Source of the DNA: Shouchella lonarensis
GTDB taxonomy: Bacteria > Bacillota > Bacilli > Bacillales > Bacillaceae_D
Length of the DNA: 64,000 nucleotides
NCBI RefSeq assembly: GCF_900096965.1
Contig: NZ_FMYM01000002.1
Span: forward strand, 62,001 to 126,000
Reading direction: 5' to 3'
Below are positions 1-8,262 of this stretch, piece after piece. The notes under the pieces were generated by a model, which saw nothing but the letters and a program-made list of their open reading frames with translations, was not told the DNA's origin and made no database searches. The position numbers were made by a program, and so were the translations under genes. Every line of letters begins with the position of its first letter. Positions within the stretch are counted from its first letter, which is position 1.

Positions 1-902
1 TGACGTTAAAAATTGAGCAAGTAAGGAAGCAGTTTCAGCAACATGTTGCCGTTGATGGCATTTCGGCAACGATTGAAAAAGGTGATATTTTCGGTTTACT
101 CGGTGCGAACGGTGCTGGAAAGACAACAACTTTCCGAATGATACTAGGGTTGCTCGACCCGACGGAAGGAAGTGTAACATGGGAAGGTACGCGCTTGTCG
201 TACAAAAGAACGCACTTAATCGGTTACTTACCAGAAGAGCGCGGGCTGTATCCAAAGTTGACAGTGAAAGAGCAGTTAACATATTTAGGTCGTCTAAAAG
301 GCATGACAAAACCAGCCATTATAAAAGAGCTGAAGCATTGGCTCGAGCGGTTTCAAGTGCCTGAATATGAACATAAAAAGGTAGAAGAGCTTTCAAAAGG
401 GAACCAGCAAAAAATTCAATTCATTGCAGCAGTGATTCACAAGCCTGAACTGCTCATTTTGGATGAACCGTTTAGTGGGCTTGACCCGGTTAATTCCGAT
501 ATGTTAAAAGATGCCGTGCACGATTTGCAACAAGCCGGCACAACCATTGTATTTTCCAGCCATCAAATGAACAATGTGGAAGAGATGTGTGAAGACATTA
601 TTATGATGAAGCGGGGAAAGGCAATTTTACAAGGGAGTCTTCGCGAAATCAAACGGAGCTATGACATGAAGCGGATCGCTATTCGCACAGATCGCGATGT
701 ATCTTTTTTACAAACCGAGCCAGGTGTGACTAGTTATAATGAGACAAAGCAAGACATTGTCATCGAAGTGGAAAATGAGCGCGTCGCCGAGCAGGTATTT
801 CACCAGGTGACTGCAGGGGGATTTGTGTCCAAGTTTGAAGTAGAAGAGCCGCGTTTGCATGACATTTTCATTGATAAAGTAGGGGGTGAGGCAGATGCAT
901 AA
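1..902 (+). CDS. ABC transporter ATP-binding protein, NatA/YhaQ type (5' end cut by one base)
   Basis: ATPase subunit of a two-gene ABC exporter. The open frame runs from the first bases of the window (reading T-L-K-I-E-Q), and bases 1-2 are TG, so the start codon very probably begins one base before the window; that gives about 300 residues, normal for the family. The Walker A motif GANGAGKTT is followed by a signature-like stretch LSKGNQQK, Walker B LLILDEPFSGLD and the H-loop SSH. A C-terminal extension follows the ATPase core, as in NatA-like proteins. It overlaps the permease gene by 8 bases, so the two are translationally coupled. NatAB of Bacillus extrudes sodium and YhaQP is a close relative; the substrate here is inferred only. 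Confidence 0.9.
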   Translation, partial: TLKIEQVRKQFQQHVAVDGISATIEKGDIFGLLGANGAGKTTTFRMILGLLDPTEGSVTWEGTRLSYKRTHLIGYLPEERGLYPKLTVKEQLTYLGRLKGMTKPAIIKELKHWLERFQVPEYEHKKVEELSKGNQQKIQFIAAVIHKPELLILDEPFSGLDPVNSDMLKDAVHDLQQAGTTIVFSSHQMNNVEEMCEDIIMMKRGKAILQGSLREIKRSYDMKRIAIRTDRDVSFLQTEPGVTSYNETKQDIVIEVENERVAEQVFHQVTAGGFVSKFEVEEPRLHDIFIDKVGGEADA

Positions 903-2145
903 CTTTTGGACGATTGTTGGGCATACGGCGATGTCGCGATTGAAGACAAAGGCGTATATGTGGTCAACGGTGATTACGATGGCGCTTATAGTAGGTCTTT
1001 TAAATATCGGTGCAATTATGTCGTTTTTCTCGGGTGAAGAAGAGGGAACGGACGTTGTCGCTGTCGTGACAGAAGAGGCAGACAGTGGAGACTTTGCTGA
1101 CGCATTGAATGCACAAATAAATGATCAGTCAGGCTACGAATACTTGCCAGTTGTGCCAGAGAAGGGCTTGAGTGAAGTGGTCAAGAATGGTGAATATCCA
1201 TTTGTGCTACACGTAACGGGTTCAGGCGAGTCGTTGCAAGCGACACTGTACAGCGAGGGAGACGATTATGGCACGATGGAAGCAGTGCAGCACAATGTGC
1301 AGCAAGTCAAAGAGTCATTTCTTGTGCAGCAGCTAGATGTAGATTTAGGAAAATTAGAAGCGATTTATGCACCAGTGGCATTTGAAAATCAGCCGTTTGA
1401 TGAGGAAGGTACGGTTGATACGGAGGAATCGCAAGGTAGCCGGCACTTTATGATTTGGGGAACGACGTATGCAATCTTTTTAATTGTTTTAACGTGTAGC
1501 ATGATGATTGCTACTGAAGTGGCGACAGAAAAGTCTTCTCGGGTGATGGAACTCATTGTTTCAAGTGTTAATCCGGTGGTACAAATGTTTGGTAAGCTTA
1601 TTGGGCTGGGACTCGTTAGTTTAGTGAGTCTTGCAAGCCTCATTGTTGCGGTTGTGATAGGATCTTCGTTCAAAGAAGATGGTCTGGATGGGCTGATTAC
1701 GGGTGGTGCGATTGACATTGGTTTATTAGGTTATGCACTTGTTTTGACGTTGCTAGGTTACTTTTTATACGGTGGTGTCGCCGCCATGCTTGGTGCACTT
1801 GTCAGTCGCACAGAAGACGTGCAGCAAGCGGTGCAGCCGCTCGTCTTTTTAGCGCTCGCAGCATTTATCATTGTGCAGTTAGGCATGGGTGCATCAGACG
1901 CAACCTTCGTTCAAGTCCTATCCTACATCCCATTCTTCTCGCCACAATTGCTCATACTGCGAATTGGAGAAGGGGTGATCGCACCTTGGGAAATCGTGCT
2001 TATTTTAGCTATTTTGGTGGTGAGTGTCATCATCGTCAATCTTCTTGCCGCGCGCGTATACAAAGGTGGCGTACTTATGTACGGTAAGCTATCCTTTAAA
2101 CATGGCATTAAACAAGCACTTGCTTTATCGAAAAAGGAGAAGTAA
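895..2145 (+). CDS. ABC transporter permease, NatB/YhaP type
   Basis: Membrane partner of the preceding ATPase, 416 residues. I chose ATG 895 because the Shine-Dalgarno GGGGGTGA at 883-890 sits six bases before it; an in-frame GTG at 886 lies within that site. One N-terminal membrane helix (about residues 20-40) precedes a large extracytoplasmic domain up to about residue 180. Five or six C-terminal helices follow, the ABC-2 permease type 3 layout. The sequence ATEVATEKSSRVMELIVSS is typical of this family, and length matches B. subtilis YhaP (about 419). Probably a Na+ or drug/peptide exporter; in an alkaliphile sodium extrusion would make sense, but no residue here proves the substrate. Confidence 0.88.
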   Translation: MHNFWTIVGHTAMSRLKTKAYMWSTVITMALIVGLLNIGAIMSFFSGEEEGTDVVAVVTEEADSGDFADALNAQINDQSGYEYLPVVPEKGLSEVVKNGEYPFVLHVTGSGESLQATLYSEGDDYGTMEAVQHNVQQVKESFLVQQLDVDLGKLEAIYAPVAFENQPFDEEGTVDTEESQGSRHFMIWGTTYAIFLIVLTCSMMIATEVATEKSSRVMELIVSSVNPVVQMFGKLIGLGLVSLVSLASLIVAVVIGSSFKEDGLDGLITGGAIDIGLLGYALVLTLLGYFLYGGVAAMLGALVSRTEDVQQAVQPLVFLALAAFIIVQLGMGASDATFVQVLSYIPFFSPQLLILRIGEGVIAPWEIVLILAILVVSVIIVNLLAARVYKGGVLMYGKLSFKHGIKQALALSKKEK

Positions 2146-2154
2146 AAACGCTGT

Positions 2155-2183
2155 TTGTTCTACCTAGACAACTATGGTATGAT
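2155..2183 (+). promoter_or_regulatory. Predicted sigma-A promoter for yidC
   Basis: TTGTTC (2155-2160) and TATGAT (2178-2183) are separated by 17 bases, about 75 bases before the yidC start. The hexamers match sigma-A consensus at 4/6 and 5/6 positions. Confidence 0.5.
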
Positions 2184-2191
2184 AAGCAAAA

Positions 2192-2216
2192 GAAACCTTC
2201 ATATAAGAAGGTTTTC
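2192..2216 (+). other. Hairpin between exporter operon and yidC
   Basis: GAAACCTTC (2192-2200) pairs with GAAGGTTTTC (2207-2216) across a 6-base loop with one bulged T. No strong T-run follows. It may terminate the upstream operon weakly, or form the 5' end of the yidC mRNA, since the predicted start of transcription is near 2190. Confidence 0.45.
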
Positions 2217-2257
2217 TTCTGCTTGTCGTGTGGATACATAATAAGGAGGATCATTCA

Positions 2258-3052
2258 ATGCACAAGAGAATAGGCTTAATAGCCAGCTTATTACTTATGA
2301 CAGTCGTGCTTGCTGCATGTGGCACGAATGAACCAATTACGGCTGAGTCGGAAGGGTTTTGGAATTCATTTTTCGTCTACCCGATGTCGTGGCTCATTAC
2401 TTGGTTCTCTGATTTCACGGGAGGACATTACGGTTGGGGGATCGTTATTGTCACGATTCTCATTCGGATTTTAATTTTACCGCTCGCTTTGAAAGCGCAA
2501 AAGAGTTCACGTGCGATGCAAAAGTTACGTCCGCAAATGACGGAGATTCAAAAGCGAATGAAAGACGCGCAAGACATGCAAAAAAAGCAAGAAATCCAAC
2601 GAGAGATGATCGGCTTATATCAAAAGAATGGTGTCAATCCTGCTGCGGGATGTTTACCAGCGATCATTCAAATTCCAATTATCATGGCGCTCTACTTTGC
2701 CATCATGCGGACAGAAGCGATCGGTCAAGGACCTGAGAGTCACTTTCTATGGTTTAATTTAGGAGAGATCGATTATGTATTGCCGGTAATTGCAGCGATC
2801 ACGACGTTTATTGCTTTTAAAATGTCAATGAGCCAAATGCCTGCAAATCCATTAGGTGAGGGTATGCCCAATCCAATGAACATGTTATTGTGGATTTTCC
2901 CAGTTTTAATTATTGCAGCAGGGTTTACGTTACCATCTGCGCTTGCATTGTACTGGGTCATTGGTAACCTCTTTATGATTGCACAAACGTACTTTGTTGT
3001 CATTCGCCCAAACCAATTGGAAAAAGCAGAGAGCGACGATAATAAAGCATAA
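2258..3052 (+). CDS. yidC: Membrane protein insertase, YidC/Oxa1 (SpoIIIJ/YqjG) family lipoprotein
   Basis: Inserts and folds membrane proteins, with or without the Sec translocon. 264 residues, the size of Gram-positive YidC. The start at 2258 follows AGGAGGA closely. A lipoprotein signal with lipobox LAAC (Cys about residue 21) is followed by five membrane helices and the conserved cytoplasmic hairpin loop (residues about 75-125, rich in Q, K, R). R in the first helix after the lipid anchor (ILIRILILP) fits the hydrophilic-groove arginine. B. subtilis has two paralogues, spoIIIJ (needed for sporulation) and yqjG; the position here does not decide which this is. It ends in a strong terminator shared with hemQ. 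Confidence 0.93.
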   Translation: MHKRIGLIASLLLMTVVLAACGTNEPITAESEGFWNSFFVYPMSWLITWFSDFTGGHYGWGIVIVTILIRILILPLALKAQKSSRAMQKLRPQMTEIQKRMKDAQDMQKKQEIQREMIGLYQKNGVNPAAGCLPAIIQIPIIMALYFAIMRTEAIGQGPESHFLWFNLGEIDYVLPVIAAITTFIAFKMSMSQMPANPLGEGMPNPMNMLLWIFPVLIIAAGFTLPSALALYWVIGNLFMIAQTYFVVIRPNQLEKAESDDNKA

Positions 3053-3055
3053 CAA

Positions 3056-3087
3056 AACAAGCCTTTCGCATCGGCGAAAGGCTTGTT
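3056..3087. terminator. Bidirectional intrinsic terminator (yidC / hemQ)
   Basis: Perfect 14-bp stem, AACAAGCCTTTCGC (3056-3069) with GCGAAAGGCTTGTT (3074-3087), tetraloop ATCG. T-rich flanks on both strands and placement between convergent genes indicate use in both directions. Confidence 0.92.
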
Positions 3088-3093
3088 CTAATT

Positions 3094-3843
3094 TTACACG
3101 TGAAAAAATGAGTGGAGCTGCGTTTTTTCCAGCAGATTCCCTACATAAAAAGAACCGAATTCTCCGTAACGCGCTGACACTTCGTCAAAGCGCATTTCAT
3201 AAACAAGTTTTTTAAACTGGAGGATGTCATCTGCAAACAGTGTGACGCCCCATTCCCAGTCATCAAAGCCAACTGAACCAGAAATGACTTGTTTAACAAG
3301 CCCCGCATAGCCGCGGCCGATCAAACTGTGACTTTTCATCAATGTTTTACGCTCCTCCATCGGCAGCATATACCAATTATCTTCACCGTCACGACGTTTA
3401 TCCATTGGATAAAAACAAATATGCGCTGTGCGCGGAAGTGTTGGATAAAGGCGGGCGCGCACGTGCGGATTTTGATAAGGATCCTCATTCGACTCACCCG
3501 CTAAATAATTGCTTAGCTCAACGACGGATACATAGGAGTATGACGGTAGTAAGTAAGCAGCAAGGCCAGATTTATTTAAGGCAGTTTCAATTTGACCTAG
3601 TTCAATCATCGTGGGGCGAAGTAACATGATCATCAAATCTGCTTTTTGCCCAACAATGGTATAGAGGGCATGGCTGCCTTGACCTGCTTGTTCTGTATCT
3701 TCCCACTTGCTAATGAGCGACTGAAATTCGCAAATCATTTTCTCTCGTGCTGCTGATGGTACTTCTTTCCATGCGACCCAATCAATGTTGCGGAAGTCAT
3801 GTAAGGCGTACCAACCATCCAATGTTTTTGCTGCTTCGTTCAT
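3094..3843 (-). CDS. hemQ: Coproheme decarboxylase HemQ (chlorite dismutase-like)
   Basis: Last step of the coproporphyrin-dependent haem pathway of Gram-positive bacteria: two oxidative decarboxylations of iron-coproporphyrin III to haem b. 249 residues from the ATG at 3843, which has GAGGTGG seven bases upstream; the longer frame to 3879 lacks such a site. The YPMDKRR segment supplies Tyr145 and Lys149, and MKSHS the proximal haem ligand His172, matching the spacing known for HemQ. It is the B. subtilis ywfI homologue and, as there, sits near pta and lipL. On the minus strand an extended -10 (TGGTATAGT, about 3915-3923) may be its promoter. Confidence 0.93.
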   Translation of the reverse strand: MNEAAKTLDGWYALHDFRNIDWVAWKEVPSAAREKMICEFQSLISKWEDTEQAGQGSHALYTIVGQKADLMIMLLRPTMIELGQIETALNKSGLAAYLLPSYSYVSVVELSNYLAGESNEDPYQNPHVRARLYPTLPRTAHICFYPMDKRRDGEDNWYMLPMEERKTLMKSHSLIGRGYAGLVKQVISGSVGFDDWEWGVTLFADDILQFKKLVYEMRFDEVSARYGEFGSFYVGNLLEKTQLHSFFHV

Positions 3844-3981
3844 TTTGTTCCACCTCGGGTTCCAGAGTACTGAAGTCATTCGCCGGAAGTCCGATACGGT
3901 GACTTCTACATTTACTATACCATGCTTGTTGTAACGTTGTCTGTATGACTGAAGAAAAGAAAACCCTTACAAAAGCACAAT

Positions 3982-4731
3982 TTAGCGAACACCTTTTCCG
4001 ACAAAGTGGGCAAGTGCGGCACGGTGTTCAGGCGCTTGACTTGCTTCAACTTGAGCGGCAACTTCCATTTCAAGCACTTCTTGCAAATAGCTATCTGATC
4101 CTTCACGTAAGTTGCGTTTCATTAAACCAAAAGCAGTAGGTGGTAATTGTTTCACCTTTTCAACCCATGGTGTCACATCGCCGATGTCGTGGATGAGCCC
4201 GATGCGTTTCGCTTCTTCAGCGCCAAAAATGCCTTTCAATGGCATTTCGAGTGCATTTGCATAACCAATGAGCTTTGGTAAAAAGTACGATGCACCGGCA
4301 TCTGGAACGAGACCGATATTTAAAAAGCCAAGGCCGAATGTCGCTTTTTCACTCGCGACACGGTAATCACAAGCAAGCGCAATACTGAGGCCAGCGCCGA
4401 TCGCAATGCCGTTAATAGCAGCAATGATCGGTTTATCAATGGAAGTGATTAACGTAATTAAGCGGTTGTATGTTTCGCGCAGCGCCTCACCGTAATCAAA
4501 TTCCTCAAATTTACTCAAATCAATGGATTTCAAATCTGCACCAGCGCAAAAAGCATCACCGCTACCAGTTAACACAATTGCCCGGACGTTGTCGTCGTCT
4601 TTTGCTTGAGTAAAGGCATCATACAAGGCGCGGTGCATGTCATTATTCAGTGCATTTTTCACTTCTGGGCGTCCTAATGTAATGGTTGCCACATTGTTTG
4701 CAATGTTTGTTGAAACGATCGTTGTGTTCAT
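3982..4731 (-). CDS. Enoyl-CoA hydratase/isomerase (crotonase) family protein with altered active site
   Basis: Crotonase-fold acyl-CoA enzyme, 249 residues. ATG 4731 follows GGAGG at a good distance; the frame extends to a TTG at 4749 that overlaps that site. CoA-binding and oxyanion-hole sequences are present (FCAGADLKSI at 61-70; NGIAIGAG at 107-114). The two glutamates of classical hydratases (Glu144 and Glu164 of rat mitochondrial enzyme) align with Ser116 and Phe136. Instead there is VPDAG with Asp144, as in PaaG-type isomerases. Isomerase activity on an enoyl- or ring-CoA is therefore likelier than hydration. It is a lone gene between hemQ and pta, transcribed toward hemQ, with no partner enzymes adjacent. 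Confidence 0.85.
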   Translation of the reverse strand: MNTTIVSTNIANNVATITLGRPEVKNALNNDMHRALYDAFTQAKDDDNVRAIVLTGSGDAFCAGADLKSIDLSKFEEFDYGEALRETYNRLITLITSIDKPIIAAINGIAIGAGLSIALACDYRVASEKATFGLGFLNIGLVPDAGASYFLPKLIGYANALEMPLKGIFGAEEAKRIGLIHDIGDVTPWVEKVKQLPPTAFGLMKRNLREGSDSYLQEVLEMEVAAQVEASQAPEHRAALAHFVGKGVR

Positions 4732-4960
4732 AAAAATGGCCTCCTTCAATCATATCAGTAAAATGATGGCGTTTACACACCACTTCTTCCCATTGTACAC
4801 GCAATCATAGCAATCCTGCAAACGCAATCAATTTTAAAATTGGCGCTTTCTGTTCACCCATTTCTTTTTTTTAGGAAGAGGGGTATGCTAAAGAGGAAGT
4901 GAAAATGCTTGAATCGAATCAGCGGTAAAAGTGATTCGTTGTTAAAGGAGGACATAAATA

Positions 4961-5950
4961 ATGGGTGATTTATTCACAGAAATAAAAGCACATGTTGCGT
5001 CACATAAACCGCGTATTGTGTTACCAGAAGGAACGGATGAGCGGGTTTTAACAGCAGCTGCAAAGCTTGCGGCTGATGGCATTGTAAAACCAATTGTCAT
5101 TGGAGAAGAGGCAGAAATACATGCCCTTGCAAGTCAATGGGGGATAGAAGTAGAAGGCTTGACGATATACGATCCGGTTACGTATCCTCATTTTGCGGAA
5201 ATGGTGGCAGCATTTGTCGAGCGTCGGAAAGGGAAAGAAACGACGGATACAGCACAAATGCGCTTGAAAGATGTGAATTATTTCGGGACGATGCTCGTTT
5301 ATATGGAAAAAGCGGACGGGCTTGTCAGTGGTGCAGCTCATTCAACAGGTGATACAGTCCGCCCGGCGCTGCAAATCATTAAGACAGCGCCTGGGATGAA
5401 GCGTACATCTGGGGTTTTTGTAATGGTGAAAGACGAGCAAAAGTTTGTTTTTGCTGATTGTGCGATTAATATTGCGCCGAATGAAGAAGAATTAGCGGAG
5501 ATCGCGGTGGCAACGGCTGAGACAGCAAAATTGTTTGCGATTGAGCCGAAAGTGGCGATGCTCAGTTTTTCGACCCTTGGCTCGGCATCTTCTCAAGAAA
5601 CAAAAAAGGTCGCTGCCGCAACAAAGTTGGCTCAAACAGCACGCCCCGACTTGTTAATTGATGGAGAGTTCCAATTTGATGCAGCATTTGTGCCAGCTGT
5701 TGCGCAAAAGAAAGCGCCTGACTCACCACTTCGAGGAGAAGCAAATGTGTTTATTTTCCCGAGTTTAGAATCAGGGAACTTAGGCTATAAAATTGCCCAG
5801 CGACTCGGAGGGTATGATGCAATTGGTCCGATTTTGCAAGGGTTAAACAAACCAGTCAATGATTTGTCGCGCGGTTGTAATACGGACGATGTGTATAAGC
5901 TATGCCTTATTACGGGCATGCAAGCGATTGGGCAAACTGTTACTGGCTGA
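4961..5950 (+). CDS. pta: Phosphate acetyltransferase
   Basis: Interconverts acetyl-CoA and acetyl phosphate; with acetate kinase it makes ATP during overflow metabolism. 329 residues, the short Bacillus form without the regulatory domain. AAAGGAGG lies eight bases before ATG 4961. Family sequences include VLPEGTDERVL near the N-terminus, VSGAAHSTGDTVRPALQI in the middle and ANVFIFPSLESGN (about 261-273) near the C-terminus. It is preceded by hemQ and followed by convergent lipL, as in B. subtilis (ywfI, ywfJ, ywfL). B. subtilis pta is CcpA-activated through a cre site; I did not find a convincing cre box in the 200 bases upstream. Confidence 0.95.
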   Translation: MGDLFTEIKAHVASHKPRIVLPEGTDERVLTAAAKLAADGIVKPIVIGEEAEIHALASQWGIEVEGLTIYDPVTYPHFAEMVAAFVERRKGKETTDTAQMRLKDVNYFGTMLVYMEKADGLVSGAAHSTGDTVRPALQIIKTAPGMKRTSGVFVMVKDEQKFVFADCAINIAPNEEELAEIAVATAETAKLFAIEPKVAMLSFSTLGSASSQETKKVAAATKLAQTARPDLLIDGEFQFDAAFVPAVAQKKAPDSPLRGEANVFIFPSLESGNLGYKIAQRLGGYDAIGPILQGLNKPVNDLSRGCNTDDVYKLCLITGMQAIGQTVTG

Positions 5951-5958
5951 GTAAGTCC

Positions 5959-6762
5959 TTAGGACGGAAGGCAACGTTGATGACGGTCAGTGACACGTTG
6001 GACATGCATGTCATATAATGATTGTTCTTCATCCGTGAACGGCACTGAAGTAAGGGTGACCCCCATGTCAGAAAATGCGACTTTGGCGCGCTGAGCGATG
6101 TCAGTGACCGTATATGATGTATTAAGTAACTCATTTAAGGAAGCCATCACAGCTGGTTGGATACATGGCGCGGCGCTCGTGCTACTGCCGGCACGCATAT
6201 AGAAGTCGCGGATGACTTCGCCACGGGCTTGACCACTCCCGGTCACACAAAGGTAAATTTGGACGGCAATGCCGCCACGCATGCGACGTTGTGAAATACC
6301 AGCAAATTTTTTCCCATTAATGCTTAAATCATAACTGCCAGGGCAATAGGAGCCGTTCACTTCACCGGTAACAATCATTGCTTCAGGAAACATGTGGCGA
6401 ATGAGTGAGACCATATGTTCATAACCGTCGTCGATGGAGGTAGTCACATCTCCAGGAAAGATAAGTGATAAATTGAAGATTCCTTTATCTAAATGTACAG
6501 CGAGACCGCCAGAATTGCGGACAACGACGCGATAATTTTTTTGTTCAAGAAATGAAAGGCCAGTTTTAATGTGTGGTAAGCGTGTATCTTGCGTACCGAG
6601 CACAATCGTGTTGTCGTGCACCCAAAAGCGGAGTGCGTATTGCCCATGTCGCCCTGCAAGTGTACAAAGCGTATCGTCAGCCGCAAAAGATGTGAGTGCG
6701 CTGTTTGTATTGTGTATATGGTGCGCTAGAAGTCTCCAGCGAGCAGATTGGATAAAAGCCAT
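5959..6762 (-). CDS. lipL: Octanoyl-[GcvH]:protein N-octanoyltransferase LipL
   Basis: Moves octanoyl groups from the glycine-cleavage H protein to the E2 subunits of 2-oxoacid dehydrogenases (lipoate assembly). 267 residues from ATG 6762, preceded by AAAGGAC; the frame opens earlier at a TTG without a good site. It belongs to the biotin/lipoate A-B ligase fold: NSGGLAVHLDKG (83-94), the invariant lysine in NGKKFAGISQRR (149-160) and the catalytic cysteine in QIYLCVTGSG (Cys172). The B. subtilis orthologue is ywfL beside pta. Only eight bases separate its stop from that of pta, with no strong terminator between. Confidence 0.92.
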   Translation of the reverse strand: MAFIQSARWRLLAHHIHNTNSALTSFAADDTLCTLAGRHGQYALRFWVHDNTIVLGTQDTRLPHIKTGLSFLEQKNYRVVVRNSGGLAVHLDKGIFNLSLIFPGDVTTSIDDGYEHMVSLIRHMFPEAMIVTGEVNGSYCPGSYDLSINGKKFAGISQRRMRGGIAVQIYLCVTGSGQARGEVIRDFYMRAGSSTSAAPCIQPAVMASLNELLNTSYTVTDIAQRAKVAFSDMGVTLTSVPFTDEEQSLYDMHVQRVTDRHQRCLPS

Positions 6763-6902
6763 CAATAAACGTCCTTTCGACAAGGGTGTGGCATTAGTAT
6801 AACATGTACTGTTGTGTGAAGGAAAAAATATACTAACAGAAAGTAACGACGCATACGATAGAGCAAGCAGTATCTTGTCAACAAAAAGAGAGGAGGCGTT
6901 TT

Positions 6903-8150
6903 ATGCATCAACTAACCACTCGGATTTTAATTGCCCTCGTATTAGGTGCTGTGACCGGTTTAGCATTAAATCAGTGGGCACCCGATTTGTTTCAGTCGTT
7001 GAATCAATACGTATTTGATCCAGCGGGGAACTTATTTTTACGTTTAATTATGATGCTCGTTGTGCCACTTGTGTTTTTATCTATTGTCGTTGGTGTATCT
7101 GATTTAGGAAGTCCAAAACAACTCGGACGTATGGGACTAAAGACGGTCGCTTTCTTTTTAGGAACCACAGTGATTGCATTAACGCTTGCACTTACTGTTG
7201 CAACGATCGTGCAACCAGGTGATCCAGGGTTGCTTGGGGAAGGATTGGCAGAAAATTATGAGGCGGCAGAGGCACCGCCGTTTATAGAAACGCTTGTCAA
7301 TATCATTCCAAATAACCCCATTGAAGCCATGTCATCAGGTGCAATGCTGCAAATCATCGCTTTTGCGATCTTTGTTGGTTTGGCGATGGCAGTGCTCGGA
7401 GAAAAAGTGACAACTGTGAAGTCGTTCTTTAAACAAGGAAATGACATCATGATGACGCTCGTCACATTTGTGATGAAGTTTGCGCCAATTGGTGCATTTG
7501 CCTTGATTGCGTCCGCCCTTGGGCAGGCGGGCTGGAGTGCAGTATTTTCTTTGGGCGCGTATATGCTGACGGTTGTTGGGGTGTTACTCATTCATGTGTT
7601 CGGTGTCTATAGCCTACTTATTTACTTCTTTGGGAAAATGAACCCACTCACGTTTTATAAAGGCTTTTTCCCAGCAATGACGATGGCGTTTAGTTTGTCG
7701 AGTAGTAACGCCACGTTGCCACTTTCAATGAAAATTGCACAAGAAAACTTAGGTGTATCTAAACAAGTATCTGGGTTTGTCCAGCCACTCGGTGCAACAA
7801 TCAATATGGATGGTACGGGCATTATGCAAGCAGTCGCAACCGTGTTTATTGCGCAAGTATATGTTGCTGATTTGTCGCTTATGGACATGGTCGTGATTGT
7901 GTTAACAGCAACCCTTGCAAGTATTGGTACCGCGGGTGTGCCGGGTGTCGGTATGATTATGTTAGCAATGGTACTAACACAAGTCGGATTAAGTCCAGCG
8001 GGAATTGCGCTCGTCATCGGTGTCGATCGGTTACTCGACATGCTTAGAACGTCGGTGAATATTACCGGAGATGCAGCGTTAGCAGTCATTGTTGACCGCA
8101 GTGAAAAACGGCGTGGGGCATTGCCATCTCATGATTCAGGTGATGTATAA
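6903..8150 (+). CDS. Dicarboxylate/glutamate:cation symporter (DAACS family)
   Basis: Secondary transporter of the GltP/GltT/DctA family, importing glutamate, aspartate or C4-dicarboxylates with Na+ or H+. 415 residues with eight membrane helices and two re-entrant loops. The serine-rich first hairpin SLSSSNATLP (about 263-272) and the NMDGTG motif (about 301-306) that bind cation and substrate are both present, as is the helix-8 signature DRLLDMLRTSVNITGD. AGAGGAGG lies six bases before the ATG. It is a monocistronic unit ended by a clear terminator. Substrate preference cannot be fixed from sequence; Na+ coupling is plausible for an alkaliphile. Confidence 0.92.
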   Translation: MHQLTTRILIALVLGAVTGLALNQWAPDLFQSLNQYVFDPAGNLFLRLIMMLVVPLVFLSIVVGVSDLGSPKQLGRMGLKTVAFFLGTTVIALTLALTVATIVQPGDPGLLGEGLAENYEAAEAPPFIETLVNIIPNNPIEAMSSGAMLQIIAFAIFVGLAMAVLGEKVTTVKSFFKQGNDIMMTLVTFVMKFAPIGAFALIASALGQAGWSAVFSLGAYMLTVVGVLLIHVFGVYSLLIYFFGKMNPLTFYKGFFPAMTMAFSLSSSNATLPLSMKIAQENLGVSKQVSGFVQPLGATINMDGTGIMQAVATVFIAQVYVADLSLMDMVVIVLTATLASIGTAGVPGVGMIMLAMVLTQVGLSPAGIALVIGVDRLLDMLRTSVNITGDAALAVIVDRSEKRRGALPSHDSGDV

Positions 8151-8168
8151 CTGTATGTATATCTTTTT

Positions 8169-8201
8169 AAAAAGAGTAGACACTTTTCGTCTGCTCTTTT
8201 T
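8169..8201 (+). terminator. Intrinsic terminator of the symporter gene
   Basis: AAAAAGAGTAGAC (8169-8181) pairs with GTCTGCTCTTTTT (8189-8201) with one T-G pair, loop of seven, ending in a T-run. Its tail overlaps the -35 box of the ywfO promoter. Confidence 0.85.
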
Positions 8202-8229
8202 TGTGTGGTGAAACGATATCATATATAAT
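8201..8229 (+). promoter_or_regulatory. Predicted sigma-A promoter for ywfO
   Basis: TTGTGT (8201-8206), 17-base spacer, TATAAT (8224-8229), with the ywfO start 34 bases downstream. Confidence 0.65.
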
Positions 8230-8262
8230 GAAAGAAACGTGATCCTAGGGGGATGCGGATGT

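Noticed and set aside
1389-1718. Long antisense frames inside the exporter and other genes
   Set aside because: They lie opposite well-supported coding sequence, lack ribosome sites and resemble no protein family.
2146-2257. A MifM-like arrest-peptide leader before yidC
   Set aside because: No reading frame of useful length with a start and ribosome site exists in these 112 bases; only a promoter and hairpin are visible.
5952-5966. Palindrome GTCCTTAGGAC between pta and lipL as a terminator
   Set aside because: Stem of five pairs without a proper loop or T-run, largely within the lipL 3' end.
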